NCBI GenBank assembly: GCA_027493375.1 | Contig: JAPVWO010000216.1 | Location: 1-45,457 of the forward strand | Reading direction: 5' to 3' | From: Candidatus Multivorans thiocomprendens | GTDB taxonomy: Bacteria > Acidobacteriota > Thermoanaerobaculia > Multivoradales > Multivoraceae | Length of the DNA: 45,457 nucleotides | Shown: positions 32,742-40,345 of the stretch, piece by piece | Numbering within the stretch: position 1 is the stretch's first letter | Layout of the letters: each line of letters starts with the position of its first letter | The notes under the pieces: model-generated | What the model was told of the DNA's origin: nothing | Seen by the model: the letters and a program-made list of their open reading frames with translations, nothing else | The model's database searches: none | Program-made: the position numbers and the translations under genes

Positions 32742-33586
32742 CGATCTTTCCCACCGTCTTCCGGGAGTTCCTGGGGGCGAGCCTGATCGGCCGGGCGATC
32801 GCCGCCGGCCTGCTCGAGGTTCACGTTCACGACCTGCGCGACTTCACCGACGATCCGCACCGGAGCGTGGACGACGAACCGTACGGCGGCGGCGGCGGCA
32901 TGGTGATGAAAGCAGAGCCCTGGCTCCATGCCGTGCGCGCGGTGTGCGGGGACGGCCCGCGGCCTCACCGCATCCTGCTCTCGCCGCAGGGCGAGCGCCT
33001 GGACGATGCCCGGGTGCGCAGTCTGGCCGGCGAGGAGCGGCTGCTGCTGCTCTGCGGACGCTACGAGGCGATCGACGAGCGGGTCCGGATGCTGGTCGTC
33101 GACTCCGAGCTGTCGGTCGGCGACTACGTTCTCTCCGGCGGAGAGGTGCCCGCCATGACGGTCATCGAGGCGGTGTCGCGGCACATCCCCGGCGTGGTCG
33201 GCCGCCCGGAATCGGTCGAGAACGAGAGCTTCCGCTCGGGCCTGCTCGACCATCCGCACTACACCCGCCCGCGGACCGTCGAGGGGATCGAGGTGCCGGA
33301 CGTGCTGCGGTCGGGCGACCATGCGCGCATCGACGCCTGGCGGCGCGAGCAGGCGCTCTACAGCAGGTTGAGCAGGAGTACGTGCGGGATGGCCTGCCGG
33401 ACTTTCGGGCCGGAGACACGGTCAAGGTCCACGTCCGGGTTCGGGAGGGCGCCAAGGAGCGCATCCAGATCTTCCAGGGCGTGGTCATCTCGCGGCGCGG
33501 CAGCGGCACCCGGGAGACTTTCACCGTGCGCAAGGTCTCGGGGGGAATCGGGGTCGAGCGCATCTTCCCCCTCCATTCGCCGGTGA
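32723..33586 (+). CDS. trmD: tRNA m1G37 methyltransferase TrmD, C-terminus replaced by out-of-frame rplS sequence
   Basis: Methylates G37 of tRNAs reading CNN codons. The SPOUT core is intact: [60 protein letters not shown] and [11 protein letters not shown], up to [13 protein letters not shown] (about residue 212). Normally some 25 more residues follow (an RRPDLL-type helix) before the stop. Here the frame runs straight into rplS codons in another reading frame and ends at 33586, giving a Ser/Arg-rich tail of about 75 residues with no homology. The junction near 33353-33365 looks like a deletion between short direct repeats (GAGCAGG occurs on both sides). The core may still be active. Either a real deletion or an assembly fault. 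Confidence 0.85.
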   Translation: MRVDVITIFPTVFREFLGASLIGRAIAAGLLEVHVHDLRDFTDDPHRSVDDEPYGGGGGMVMKAEPWLHAVRAVCGDGPRPHRILLSPQGERLDDARVRSLAGEERLLLLCGRYEAIDERVRMLVVDSELSVGDYVLSGGEVPAMTVIEAVSRHIPGVVGRPESVENESFRSGLLDHPHYTRPRTVEGIEVPDVLRSGDHARIDAWRREQALYSRLSRSTCGMACRTFGPETRSRSTSGFGRAPRSASRSSRAWSSRGAAAAPGRLSPCARSRGESGSSASSPSIRR

Positions 33587-33696
33587 TCGGCCGGATCGAG
33601 GTCGTTCGCCGCGGGAAGGTGCGGCGCGCGAAGCTCTACTACCTGCGGAAGCTGCGCGGACGCGCCGCCCGGATCGAGGAGCGTCGCGACCGCTGA
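33382..33696 (+). CDS. rplS: 50S ribosomal protein L19, 5' end lost in deletion
   Basis: L19 sits at the 30S-50S interface and is essential or nearly so in most bacteria. The conserved body is complete: [67 protein letters not shown] and the basic tail. Homology extends upstream of any start codon: codons for ALQQVEQEY at 33355-33381 match the usual N-terminal helix, but no ATG/GTG/TTG precedes them in frame before trmD sequence. GTG 33382, three bases after AGGAG, is the only usable start and would drop about 12 N-terminal residues. About four or five codons plus the original start and the intergenic gap appear to have been deleted with the end of trmD. Confidence 0.85.
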   Translation: MRDGLPDFRAGDTVKVHVRVREGAKERIQIFQGVVISRRGSGTRETFTVRKVSGGIGVERIFPLHSPVIGRIEVVRRGKVRRAKLYYLRKLRGRAARIEERRDR

Positions 33697-33737
33697 GAGC
33701 GGCGGCGCTACTCGCCGAGACGTACCGCCTGCGCCTG

Positions 33738-34361
33738 ATGCGCGGGCTCGAGGATCAGTTCGCGGCGGCCGGCTACGGACTCGTTGCGGGGATCGACGAA
33801 GCGGGACGCGGCTGTCTGGCCGGTCCGGTCGTGGCGGCGGCCGTCGTCGTGGGTCCGGACTGCCTGATTCCCGGGGTCGACGACAGCAAGCGGCTCTCGG
33901 GGAAGCAGCGGGAGCGGCTGGCGCGGACGATCAAGCAGAGGGCGGTGGCCTGGGCCACGGGCGTCGGCGACGCGGCGCTGATCGATCGCGTCAACGTTCT
34001 CGAAGCGACTCGCCGGGCGATGCGGCTGGCCCTGCGGTCGCTGACTGTTCGGCCCGCGGTCGCCCTGGTCGACGCGGTGCGGCTCGACGAGGTCGAGGTC
34101 CGCGGCGCCGCCGTCCCGACGCTGCCGCTGGTGCGGGCGGATTCGCTCAGCTTCGCCGTCGCCTGCGCCTCGATCATCGCCAAGACGGACCGGGACCGGA
34201 TGATGACGGCGTACGACCGGCAGTACCCGGGCTTCGGGTTCGCCAGCCACAAGGGCTATGCCTCGGAACGTCATCGCGCCGCCCTGCGCGAGCTGGGGCC
34301 GACGCCGCTTCATCGCCTCACCTTCCGTTCCGTGCTGCCCGGCCGGGGGAAGGGGGACTAG
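33738..34361 (+). CDS. rnhB: ribonuclease HII
   Basis: Removes ribonucleotides and RNA primers from DNA hybrids. The DEAGRG motif (residues 20-25) carries the first two catalytic acids, with further family motifs DDSKRLS, VALVDAV and ACASIIAKTDRDRMM, then the basic HKGYASERH segment. 207 residues, complete. ATG 33738 follows rplS by 41 bp. Its TAG stop is part of a TAGGAT hexamer that may be the -10 of the next gene. Confidence 0.96.
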   Translation: MRGLEDQFAAAGYGLVAGIDEAGRGCLAGPVVAAAVVVGPDCLIPGVDDSKRLSGKQRERLARTIKQRAVAWATGVGDAALIDRVNVLEATRRAMRLALRSLTVRPAVALVDAVRLDEVEVRGAAVPTLPLVRADSLSFAVACASIIAKTDRDRMMTAYDRQYPGFGFASHKGYASERHRAALRELGPTPLHRLTFRSVLPGRGKGD

Positions 34362-34370
34362 GATCCCCCC

Positions 34371-35474
34371 GTGCAAGGGAATCGCCTGCTGTTCCTGATC
34401 ATCGGCGTGATCGTCGCGGTGGCGGCGGCGGTTCTCTGGTTCCTGCCGCGGGCGGAGCTTGCGCGCGTGCCGACTCTGTCCGGCGCCTGGGTTGGCATCG
34501 AGGTGGACGACGATGGCGTGGCGAAGACGGGCGACATCGAGATGGTCGCCGGCCAGGGCTTTCGCTTGCACGCCGTGCTGGCGACGGAGCCGCGTGGCGG
34601 AGACGGAGCGGGCGAACCGGTTTACTACAGCGCCGTTGCCCAGGTCGAGATCGAGGGTCGCCGGTTCGAGGCCCTTCCGCCGGAACGGCTCGGAGGTCTG
34701 GGCTGGGTGCGGATGCTCTGGTTCAGCGTCGAACACGGCGTTCCGTTCCGGGAACTGGAGGACGCCGCCGATGTCGAGCGCTTCGAGTACGAGCCCTTCT
34801 TCCGGCCCGAGTGGGGCAGCGCCTGGTCGATCGACGGCACGCTCGACGCCCACTTCGACGGATGGCTCGAAAAGGACGGTCCCGACATCGACCGGGACTT
34901 CGGCACCCTCCGCTACCAGGTCTGGGTGGAGGCGGCGGTCGACGAGGACGCCCTGGTCCCGGATCAGCGCGTCAAGTCTCCCGTTCCCCCCGACGCCACC
35001 CGGCTCGAGGCGCGGCTGCCGGGGGCGCTGGGTACCCCGTCGGCAGTCTTCGGTTTGCCTGGAATCCACCGGGAGGGAGAAGGATGGGACGCTTCGGCCA
35101 TCGCCCGTCTGCACGAGCTCTACGACGACCGGCTCGCCTTCAGCCAGGTTTCCGTGCTGCGGGACATTCTCGCCGCGGGCGGCGTCACCTGGGAGGACCT
35201 GACCTGGGAACTCGCTCCGCTCGACGGCAGCACCGCGTGGAGCGCCTCGGGCGATGGCTCGCCGGCGCCGGGCGATCTCGTTCACGTTGGCGATCGTTGG
35301 GCCGTCCTGTTCGCGGACAGCGCCGCGGAGGGCGCCGCCGGCATGCTGGACGGCGCGGACCTCTGCCTCGACTTCGACGCAGGCGCCACGGTGCGGCGGC
35401 TCGACCGGATCTTCACCGTGAATGAAGAAGGCGAAGGGGATGTCTTCGTGGCGGCGCCGGGACGGCCGCTCTGA
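34371..35474 (+). CDS. unknown membrane-anchored extracytoplasmic protein
   Basis: A 367-residue protein I do not recognise. Residues 5-24 (LLFLIIGVIVAVAAAVLWFL) form one membrane anchor, and the rest is acidic, rich in Trp, Asp and Glu, with predicted beta character and no cysteines, suggesting an exported globular domain. GTG 34371 lies 6 nt after TAGGAT (34359-34364), a -10-like hexamer that overlaps the rnhB stop, so the mRNA may be leaderless. It ends 5 bp before the convergent dsbD. No repeat, lipobox or catalytic motif was found. Confidence 0.7.
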   Translation: MQGNRLLFLIIGVIVAVAAAVLWFLPRAELARVPTLSGAWVGIEVDDDGVAKTGDIEMVAGQGFRLHAVLATEPRGGDGAGEPVYYSAVAQVEIEGRRFEALPPERLGGLGWVRMLWFSVEHGVPFRELEDAADVERFEYEPFFRPEWGSAWSIDGTLDAHFDGWLEKDGPDIDRDFGTLRYQVWVEAAVDEDALVPDQRVKSPVPPDATRLEARLPGALGTPSAVFGLPGIHREGEGWDASAIARLHELYDDRLAFSQVSVLRDILAAGGVTWEDLTWELAPLDGSTAWSASGDGSPAPGDLVHVGDRWAVLFADSAAEGAAGMLDGADLCLDFDAGATVRRLDRIFTVNEEGEGDVFVAAPGRPL

Positions 35475-35479
35475 GCGCG

Positions 35480-35503
35480 TCAGCCGGCCGCGCCGCCGGC
35501 TGA
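35480..35503. terminator. hairpin at the convergent ends of two genes
   Basis: TCAGCCGGC (35480-35488) pairs perfectly with GCCGGCTGA (35495-35503) around a 6-nt loop. It encodes the last residues and stop of dsbD on the minus strand and lies 5 nt after the upstream plus-strand gene, so it could terminate both transcripts. There is no T-run on either side. Confidence 0.5.
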
Positions 35504-37330
35504 GTTCCTGATCGCTTCCTCCAGCCTGCCGCCGCGCAGCAGTTCGCTGAACACGTGGGGCTCCTGCCCGGGGCGGTAGAGAGCGTAGAACGGGATGCCG
35601 TAGCGGCCGAAGCTCGCCAGGTAGCGGGCGATGTCGTCGTTCCGGTTGGTCCAGTCGGCCTTCATCGCGACCACTTCGTAGCGGTCGAAGAGCTCGGCCG
35701 TCTCGTCGGTCTCGAGCACGAGGCGTTCGTTGACCTTGCAGGTCGCGCACCAGTCCGCGGTGACGTCGACGAAGACCAGCCGGCCCTCGGCGGCGAGCGA
35801 CTCGGCCTGGACCGGGTCGAACGGCACCCAGTCCAGGACCTTCATGCCGCTCGGAGCGCCGCCCCCGGTCGTGGACTGGACGGGCGCGCCGTTGGCCAGC
35901 AGCAGCACGAGGACGGCCGCGGCAGCCGCGCCGACGCGGCCGAGAACGCGCGGGCCCGCCTTCTGGCTGCGGTTCTGCAGCCAGATGAAGAGGGCCAGAG
36001 TCAGCAGGCCGACTTCCAGGAAGGCGAGCCGGGCGCTGTCCATCTGGGCCGCGAGCACGTACAGGAGCCAGATCGTCGTGCCGGCGATCAGGAAGCCCAT
36101 GACGCCCCGGAGCGTCACCATCCACTCGCCGGGCCGGGGCAGCAGCCGCGTTGCTCGGGGCATGGCGGCCAGCAGCAGGTACGGAATGGCGAGGCCGATG
36201 CCGACCGCCGTGAACACGAGGACGATCGTGGCCGCCGGCTGGCTCAGCGCGAAGCCGACCGCGGTGCCCAGGAAGGGCGCCGAGCAGGGCGTGGCCATCA
36301 GGGTGGCGAACACGCCGGAGAAGAAGTGCCCGGAGTAGCTCCCGCCGCCGGTCTGGTGGTTGGCGACGGGCACGGAGTGCGAGTGCCCGCCGCCGCCCAG
36401 CCGGCTGGCGAGTGCGTGCGGCAACTGGATCTCGAACAGGCCCCAGACGTTCAGGCTGAACAGGGTGAGCACCAGGGCCAGGAACGTAACGAACACGGGG
36501 TTCTGGAACTGTATGCCCCAGCCCACCGCCTGCCCGGCCGAACGGGCGAGGAGCGTCGCGCCGGCCAGTGCCCAGAACGAAACCAGGATGCCGAGGGTCG
36601 TCATCAGTGCGCCGCCCACGATCTCCCGGCGGGGCTTGCCGGACGCCTGGGCGAACCCGAAGAGCTTGAGCGAGACGATCGGCAGGACGCACGGCATGCC
36701 GTTGAGGATCAGGCCGCCCAGCAGCGCCGGGATCAGCGCGGCGAGGAGGCTCAGGCCTCCGCCGGTCGAGGGGGGCGCCGACGACGCTGCCTCGAAGGCG
36801 GGGTGCCCGGTCGGCTGGCCGGCCTCGCCGATCTCGAGCCGAGCGGTCGTCTCGGCGGTCGTCGGCGGCAGGCAGACGAGTTCGTCGCAGGCCTGATACA
36901 GCAGTTCGACCGGCGCCTCGACGCCGCCGGTCGCGAGGTCGGCCGGCAGCTCCAGGTCGACGTGGATCACCGCTTCGTGCTCGTAGGCCGCGAGCGGATC
37001 CTCCGCGAACTGCGACTGCCACATGACGTGGGCGGGATAGCGGATGACAGCCTCGGGCCAGCCCTCCGGCAGCTCCAGGGCGAGTTCGGTGGGAATCAGA
37101 TAGTCGTAGCTGGGCGTGTGGCTCTGGATGTGCCAGCCGTCGTCGATCGTGACCACCGCGGCGATGCGGGCGGATGTTCCCGGGGCGTAGGAGGTGAGAT
37201 CGGCGAAGGCCTCGACCGAGGCCTTGGGAGGCGGTCTGAACTGCCCGCTCGCGGCCACTGCAAGCACCAGTCCCGCCGCGAGAAACACGGCCGTTCCGAG
37301 CGCACTGCTGCTGTTACGATCCTGTTTCAT
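35480..37330 (-). CDS. dsbD: thiol:disulfide interchange protein DsbD
   Basis: Passes reducing power from cytoplasmic thioredoxin to periplasmic proteins. The 616-residue protein has a signal anchor (about 9-30), the N-terminal DsbD-alpha domain with the CDELVCLPP cysteine pair, a membrane domain of eight or so spans with paired cysteines in NGMPCVLP and MATPCSAP, and a C-terminal thioredoxin domain with WCATC (about residue 530). All three redox pairs are present. ATG 37330 overlaps the divergent aminotransferase ATG within the tetramer CATG. It could reduce the TlpA-like thioredoxin at the left edge. Confidence 0.92.
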   Translation of the reverse strand: MKQDRNSSSALGTAVFLAAGLVLAVAASGQFRPPPKASVEAFADLTSYAPGTSARIAAVVTIDDGWHIQSHTPSYDYLIPTELALELPEGWPEAVIRYPAHVMWQSQFAEDPLAAYEHEAVIHVDLELPADLATGGVEAPVELLYQACDELVCLPPTTAETTARLEIGEAGQPTGHPAFEAASSAPPSTGGGLSLLAALIPALLGGLILNGMPCVLPIVSLKLFGFAQASGKPRREIVGGALMTTLGILVSFWALAGATLLARSAGQAVGWGIQFQNPVFVTFLALVLTLFSLNVWGLFEIQLPHALASRLGGGGHSHSVPVANHQTGGGSYSGHFFSGVFATLMATPCSAPFLGTAVGFALSQPAATIVLVFTAVGIGLAIPYLLLAAMPRATRLLPRPGEWMVTLRGVMGFLIAGTTIWLLYVLAAQMDSARLAFLEVGLLTLALFIWLQNRSQKAGPRVLGRVGAAAAAVLVLLLANGAPVQSTTGGGAPSGMKVLDWVPFDPVQAESLAAEGRLVFVDVTADWCATCKVNERLVLETDETAELFDRYEVVAMKADWTNRNDDIARYLASFGRYGIPFYALYRPGQEPHVFSELLRGGRLEEAIRNSAGGAAG

Positions 37331-38531
37331 GCCTTCCGGTGAGCGCGAGTCGGCCACGATGGCGGTTACCCGGCGGGTAGCCGAGCTTCGCCGTGAGGGA
37401 GTCGAGGTTCTCGATCTGGGTGCCGGAGAACCCGACTTCCCCTCACCGGAAACAGCCGTGAGGGCTGCCCGGCGAGCTCTCGACGAAGGCCGGACGAAGT
37501 ATACGGTGCTGGAGGGCACGGCCGAGCTGAGAGCCTTGCTGGCGGATCGTTACAGCGCCCAGGGCGCGCCGTGGAGCGCGGCCAACACGCTGGTGACGGT
37601 GGGCGCCAAGGCGGCCCTGTACCAGCTTGCCCGGGCGTTCCTTGCGCCTGGCGACGAGGCTGTCGTGCACACCCCGGCCTGGGTCAGCATTCCGGCGCAG
37701 GTGCGACTCGCGGGGGCCGAAGCCGTCACCGTGCCGATGGCGGCGGAGGACGGATTCGCCATCCGGGCGCAGCCGCTCATCGCGGCGATGACGGAGCGGA
37801 CGCGGGCGGTAATCGTCAACACGCCGTGCAACCCCACCGGCGCCGTAGCCTCCATCCTCGATCTCGAACGTCTGGCTTCGGCCTGCGGCGAGCGGGGCGC
37901 GCTGCTCATCTCCGACGAGACCTACGAGCGCTTCGTGTACGACGGCCGCCGGCACGCCAGCGTCGCGGCGCTGGCCGCCCGCTACCCGGACACGGTGGTG
38001 CTGGTCGGTTCCTTCTCGAAGAGCTACGCCATGACCGGCTGGCGGGTGGGCTATCTGCTCGGTTCGGCCGAGGTGGTCGCGGCCGCGGCGGCCGTCCAGA
38101 GCCATGTGACCTCGAACGCGACCTCGTTCGCGATGGCCGGGGCGGAGGCCGTGCTGGCGGAGGAGCCGCCCGAGTCGGCGGCGCTCGTCGCGGCCTGCGC
38201 GCGCCGCCGGCAACTCGTGCTCCGGGAACTGGGGCGCGTGCCGGGAGTCGTCTGCCCGCCGCCGGCCGGCGCGTTCTACGCGTTCCCGGACGTGAGAGCC
38301 TGTCTCGACGAGGCATGTCCCGATTCGGCGTCCCTCTGCCGCCGCCTGCTGGAGGAGGCTCGCGTCGCCGCCACACCCGGTTCCGCCTTCGGTTGCGAAG
38401 GGCACATCCGCCTCTCCTTCGCCTGCAGCGACGAGGAACTGGCCTCCGGCCTCGACGGCCTGGTCCGGGTCCTCAGCCGATCGACCGGGCAGGTCGTACC
38501 GTCCTTCGCTGCCGGAGGTCGGGCGGGATGA
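37329..38531 (+). CDS. PLP-dependent class I aminotransferase (aspartate aminotransferase-like)
   Basis: A 400-residue fold-type I aminotransferase of the AspC/AspB subgroup I-gamma. Landmarks are LDLGAGEPDFPSP, YTVLEGTAELR, NTPCNPTGAV, ISDETYERFVYDG, the PLP lysine at residue 231 in SFSKSYAMTGWRVGYL, and the final Arg in IRLSFACS. The exact amino donor is not determinable, but aspartate is likeliest. ATG 37329 is preceded by TGTTACGAT (extended -10, 37312-37320) only 8 nt upstream, suggesting a leaderless transcript. The stop overlaps the next start as ATGA. Confidence 0.9.
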   Translation: MPSGERESATMAVTRRVAELRREGVEVLDLGAGEPDFPSPETAVRAARRALDEGRTKYTVLEGTAELRALLADRYSAQGAPWSAANTLVTVGAKAALYQLARAFLAPGDEAVVHTPAWVSIPAQVRLAGAEAVTVPMAAEDGFAIRAQPLIAAMTERTRAVIVNTPCNPTGAVASILDLERLASACGERGALLISDETYERFVYDGRRHASVAALAARYPDTVVLVGSFSKSYAMTGWRVGYLLGSAEVVAAAAAVQSHVTSNATSFAMAGAEAVLAEEPPESAALVAACARRRQLVLRELGRVPGVVCPPPAGAFYAFPDVRACLDEACPDSASLCRRLLEEARVAATPGSAFGCEGHIRLSFACSDEELASGLDGLVRVLSRSTGQVVPSFAAGGRAG

Positions 38532-39649
38532 GACCCCTGGCGCGCGGCCTCGCGTTCCACATGCTGACCCTGTTCGGGATCAGGGTGCGGATCCACTTCA
38601 CGTTCATCCTCCTGTTCGTCTGGCTCGCCGTGCTGGCGCCGGACATGGGCAGCAGTGCGCTGCTGCTGACGTTCGTCGTCGTGGGCCTGTTGATGAGCGT
38701 CGTCGTCCACGAACTCGGCCATGCCCTCATGGCGCGGCGGTTCGGCATCGAGACCCGTGACATCGTCCTCACGCCGGTCTGCGGAGTGGCGCGCCTGGAC
38801 GGATATCCCAAGGGCAAGGTCGAACTGGCGATCGCCAGCGCCGGTCCGCTGCTCAACCTGGGCCTGGCGATCGTGCTCTTCGTCGGGCTGACGGTCGCGG
38901 GGCTCCCGCCGCTGGGCGCCGGACCGGTCGTCGATCTTTCGTCGGCGCTGCAGTGGCTCCTGGTCGGCAACCTCTGCCTGTTCGCGCTGAATCTGCTCCC
39001 CGCGTTTCCGCTCGACGGCGGGCGCATCCTCCGCTCGGCTCTCTCGTTCGCCATGGGGCAGGAACGGGCGACCAAGGTCGCGACCCGATTGGGCATGGTG
39101 GTCGCGGGTTTCCTCGGTCTGGCCGCTCTCATCCCATGGCAGTTCGGTGTGGCGTTCAATCTGTTCCTGTTCGTCACGGCCTTCTTCATCCTCGTGGGCG
39201 CGAGCCGGGAGTCCTCCCTGGTCAAGACGCTCCAGGTGTTGCAGGGGCGCCGGGCGAGCGAGGCCATGATGACCCGCTGCGAGCGCCTGGCGCCCCAGGA
39301 CACGATCGAGTGGGCGGTGCGCCTGCTGCTCTCGACCACGCAGCGCCAGTTCCCGGTGGTCGACGGCTGGGGCAGGGTGGCCGGCGAAGTGGACCGGGAA
39401 CGCCTGCTCGAATCGGTGACCCGCTTCCCGGCCGACACGCCCCTCCTGGAGCTGATGAACCGGGAGCCGCTGACGGTGGCGGAGGACTGCGACCTGCTGG
39501 ACGTGCTCCGGGAGTTGCAGAGTCCGGCGCGGGCGCTCTGGGTCGTGCGCGACCACGAGCTGCAGGGGATGCTCACGGCGGACGGGCTTTCGCAGTTCGT
39601 CGAGGTGTGTCGCCGGCTTCGGCATCGCGACGCGGGAGCAAGCACCTGA
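38528..39649 (+). CDS. site-2 protease family metalloprotease with CBS domains
   Basis: A 373-residue intramembrane M50B protease. The zinc motif HELGH is at residues 61-65 in the second or third span and the third ligand at about Asp163 in LLPAFPLDGGRIL. Six spans are visible in the first 230 residues; two degenerate CBS modules follow (about 235-360: SEAMMTRCERLAPQDTIEWAV and VTRFPADTPLLELM), as in the adenosine-ligand-sensing S2P group (SpoIVFB-like). Overlaps the aminotransferase by 4 bp. The substrate is unknown; no membrane-bound regulator or anti-sigma factor lies next to it. Confidence 0.9.
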   Translation: MRPLARGLAFHMLTLFGIRVRIHFTFILLFVWLAVLAPDMGSSALLLTFVVVGLLMSVVVHELGHALMARRFGIETRDIVLTPVCGVARLDGYPKGKVELAIASAGPLLNLGLAIVLFVGLTVAGLPPLGAGPVVDLSSALQWLLVGNLCLFALNLLPAFPLDGGRILRSALSFAMGQERATKVATRLGMVVAGFLGLAALIPWQFGVAFNLFLFVTAFFILVGASRESSLVKTLQVLQGRRASEAMMTRCERLAPQDTIEWAVRLLLSTTQRQFPVVDGWGRVAGEVDRERLLESVTRFPADTPLLELMNREPLTVAEDCDLLDVLRELQSPARALWVVRDHELQGMLTADGLSQFVEVCRRLRHRDAGAST

Positions 39650-39661
39650 GTCGCCTCCAAC

Positions 39662-39670
39662 TGGTAGAGT
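39662..39670 (+). promoter_or_regulatory. candidate extended -10 promoter for the molybdoenzyme operon
   Basis: TGGTAGAGT at 39662-39670 fits TGn-TAnnnT. It would give a leader of about 30 nt with a GAGGG ribosome site (39695-39699) before GTG 39707. The -35 region is not recognisable. Confidence 0.4.
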
Positions 39671-39706
39671 GGCGGCTTCCGATTCGCATGAACTGAGGGT
39701 GGGCGC

Positions 39707-40345
39707 GTGACGGACGACGCAAAGCGGTCAGGACTCTCTCGCCGGTCGTTCCTGCGCGGCGGCGCCGCGGGCGCCCTCTCGGGCGGGCTGGCCGCGGGTC
39801 TTCTGACCGAGGAGGCCGCCGGCGCCGCGGCCGCGGCCGACACGGACGCGCCGGAAACGGTCGGTCCCGGCCCGGTCGAGATCGAACTCGAGGTGAACGG
39901 CGTCACCCGCCGGCTGGCGGTGGAGCCGCGGGTCACCCTGCTCGACGGGCTGCGCGATCGGCTCGACGTGACCGGTCCCAAGCGAGTCTGCGACCGCGGC
40001 ACCTGCGGCGCCTGCACGGTGCTCGAGGACGGCCGCCCGATCTACGCCTGCAGCCGGCTGATGATCGAGTCCGCGGGACGCAGCGTCACGACCGTCGAGG
40101 GACTCGGTTCGCCGGACGCCATGCACGACGTGCAGCGGGCCTTCGTCGAGAACGACGCGCAGCAGTGCGGGTACTGCACTCCCGGCTTCGTGGTGGCGAC
40201 CGCGGCGTTGCTCGCGCGTCACCCGGCGCCATCGGAACAGGAGATCGAAGCTGGCCTGGGCGGCAATCTCTGCCGCTGCGGGACCTACAAGGGCATTCGC
40301 GCCGTGGTCGAGGGCGCCGGGGGCGGAGGAGTGAGCGGTGGCTGA
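39707..40345 (+). CDS. Tat-exported [2Fe-2S] subunit of a xanthine-dehydrogenase-family enzyme
   Basis: A 212-residue electron-transfer subunit. A twin-arginine signal (SRRSFLRG, residues 11-18, then a Gly/Ala-rich h-region to about 42) targets it to the periplasm. The plant-type cluster uses Cys95, Cys100, Cys103 and Cys115 (CDRGTCGAC ... C), and the second cluster uses Cys154, Cys157, Cys189 and Cys191 (CGYC and CRC). This matches the PaoA/CoxS type, where only the small subunit carries the Tat signal and co-exports the folded complex. It overlaps the large-subunit gene by 8 bp. Confidence 0.93.
   Translation: MTDDAKRSGLSRRSFLRGGAAGALSGGLAAGLLTEEAAGAAAAADTDAPETVGPGPVEIELEVNGVTRRLAVEPRVTLLDGLRDRLDVTGPKRVCDRGTCGACTVLEDGRPIYACSRLMIESAGRSVTTVEGLGSPDAMHDVQRAFVENDAQQCGYCTPGFVVATAALLARHPAPSEQEIEAGLGGNLCRCGTYKGIRAVVEGAGGGGVSGG

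Noticed and set aside
33350-33385. Programmed -1 frameshift making a TrmD-L19 fusion
   Set aside because: No slippery heptamer or downstream pseudoknot is evident, and no such fusion is known; a deletion explains the junction more simply.
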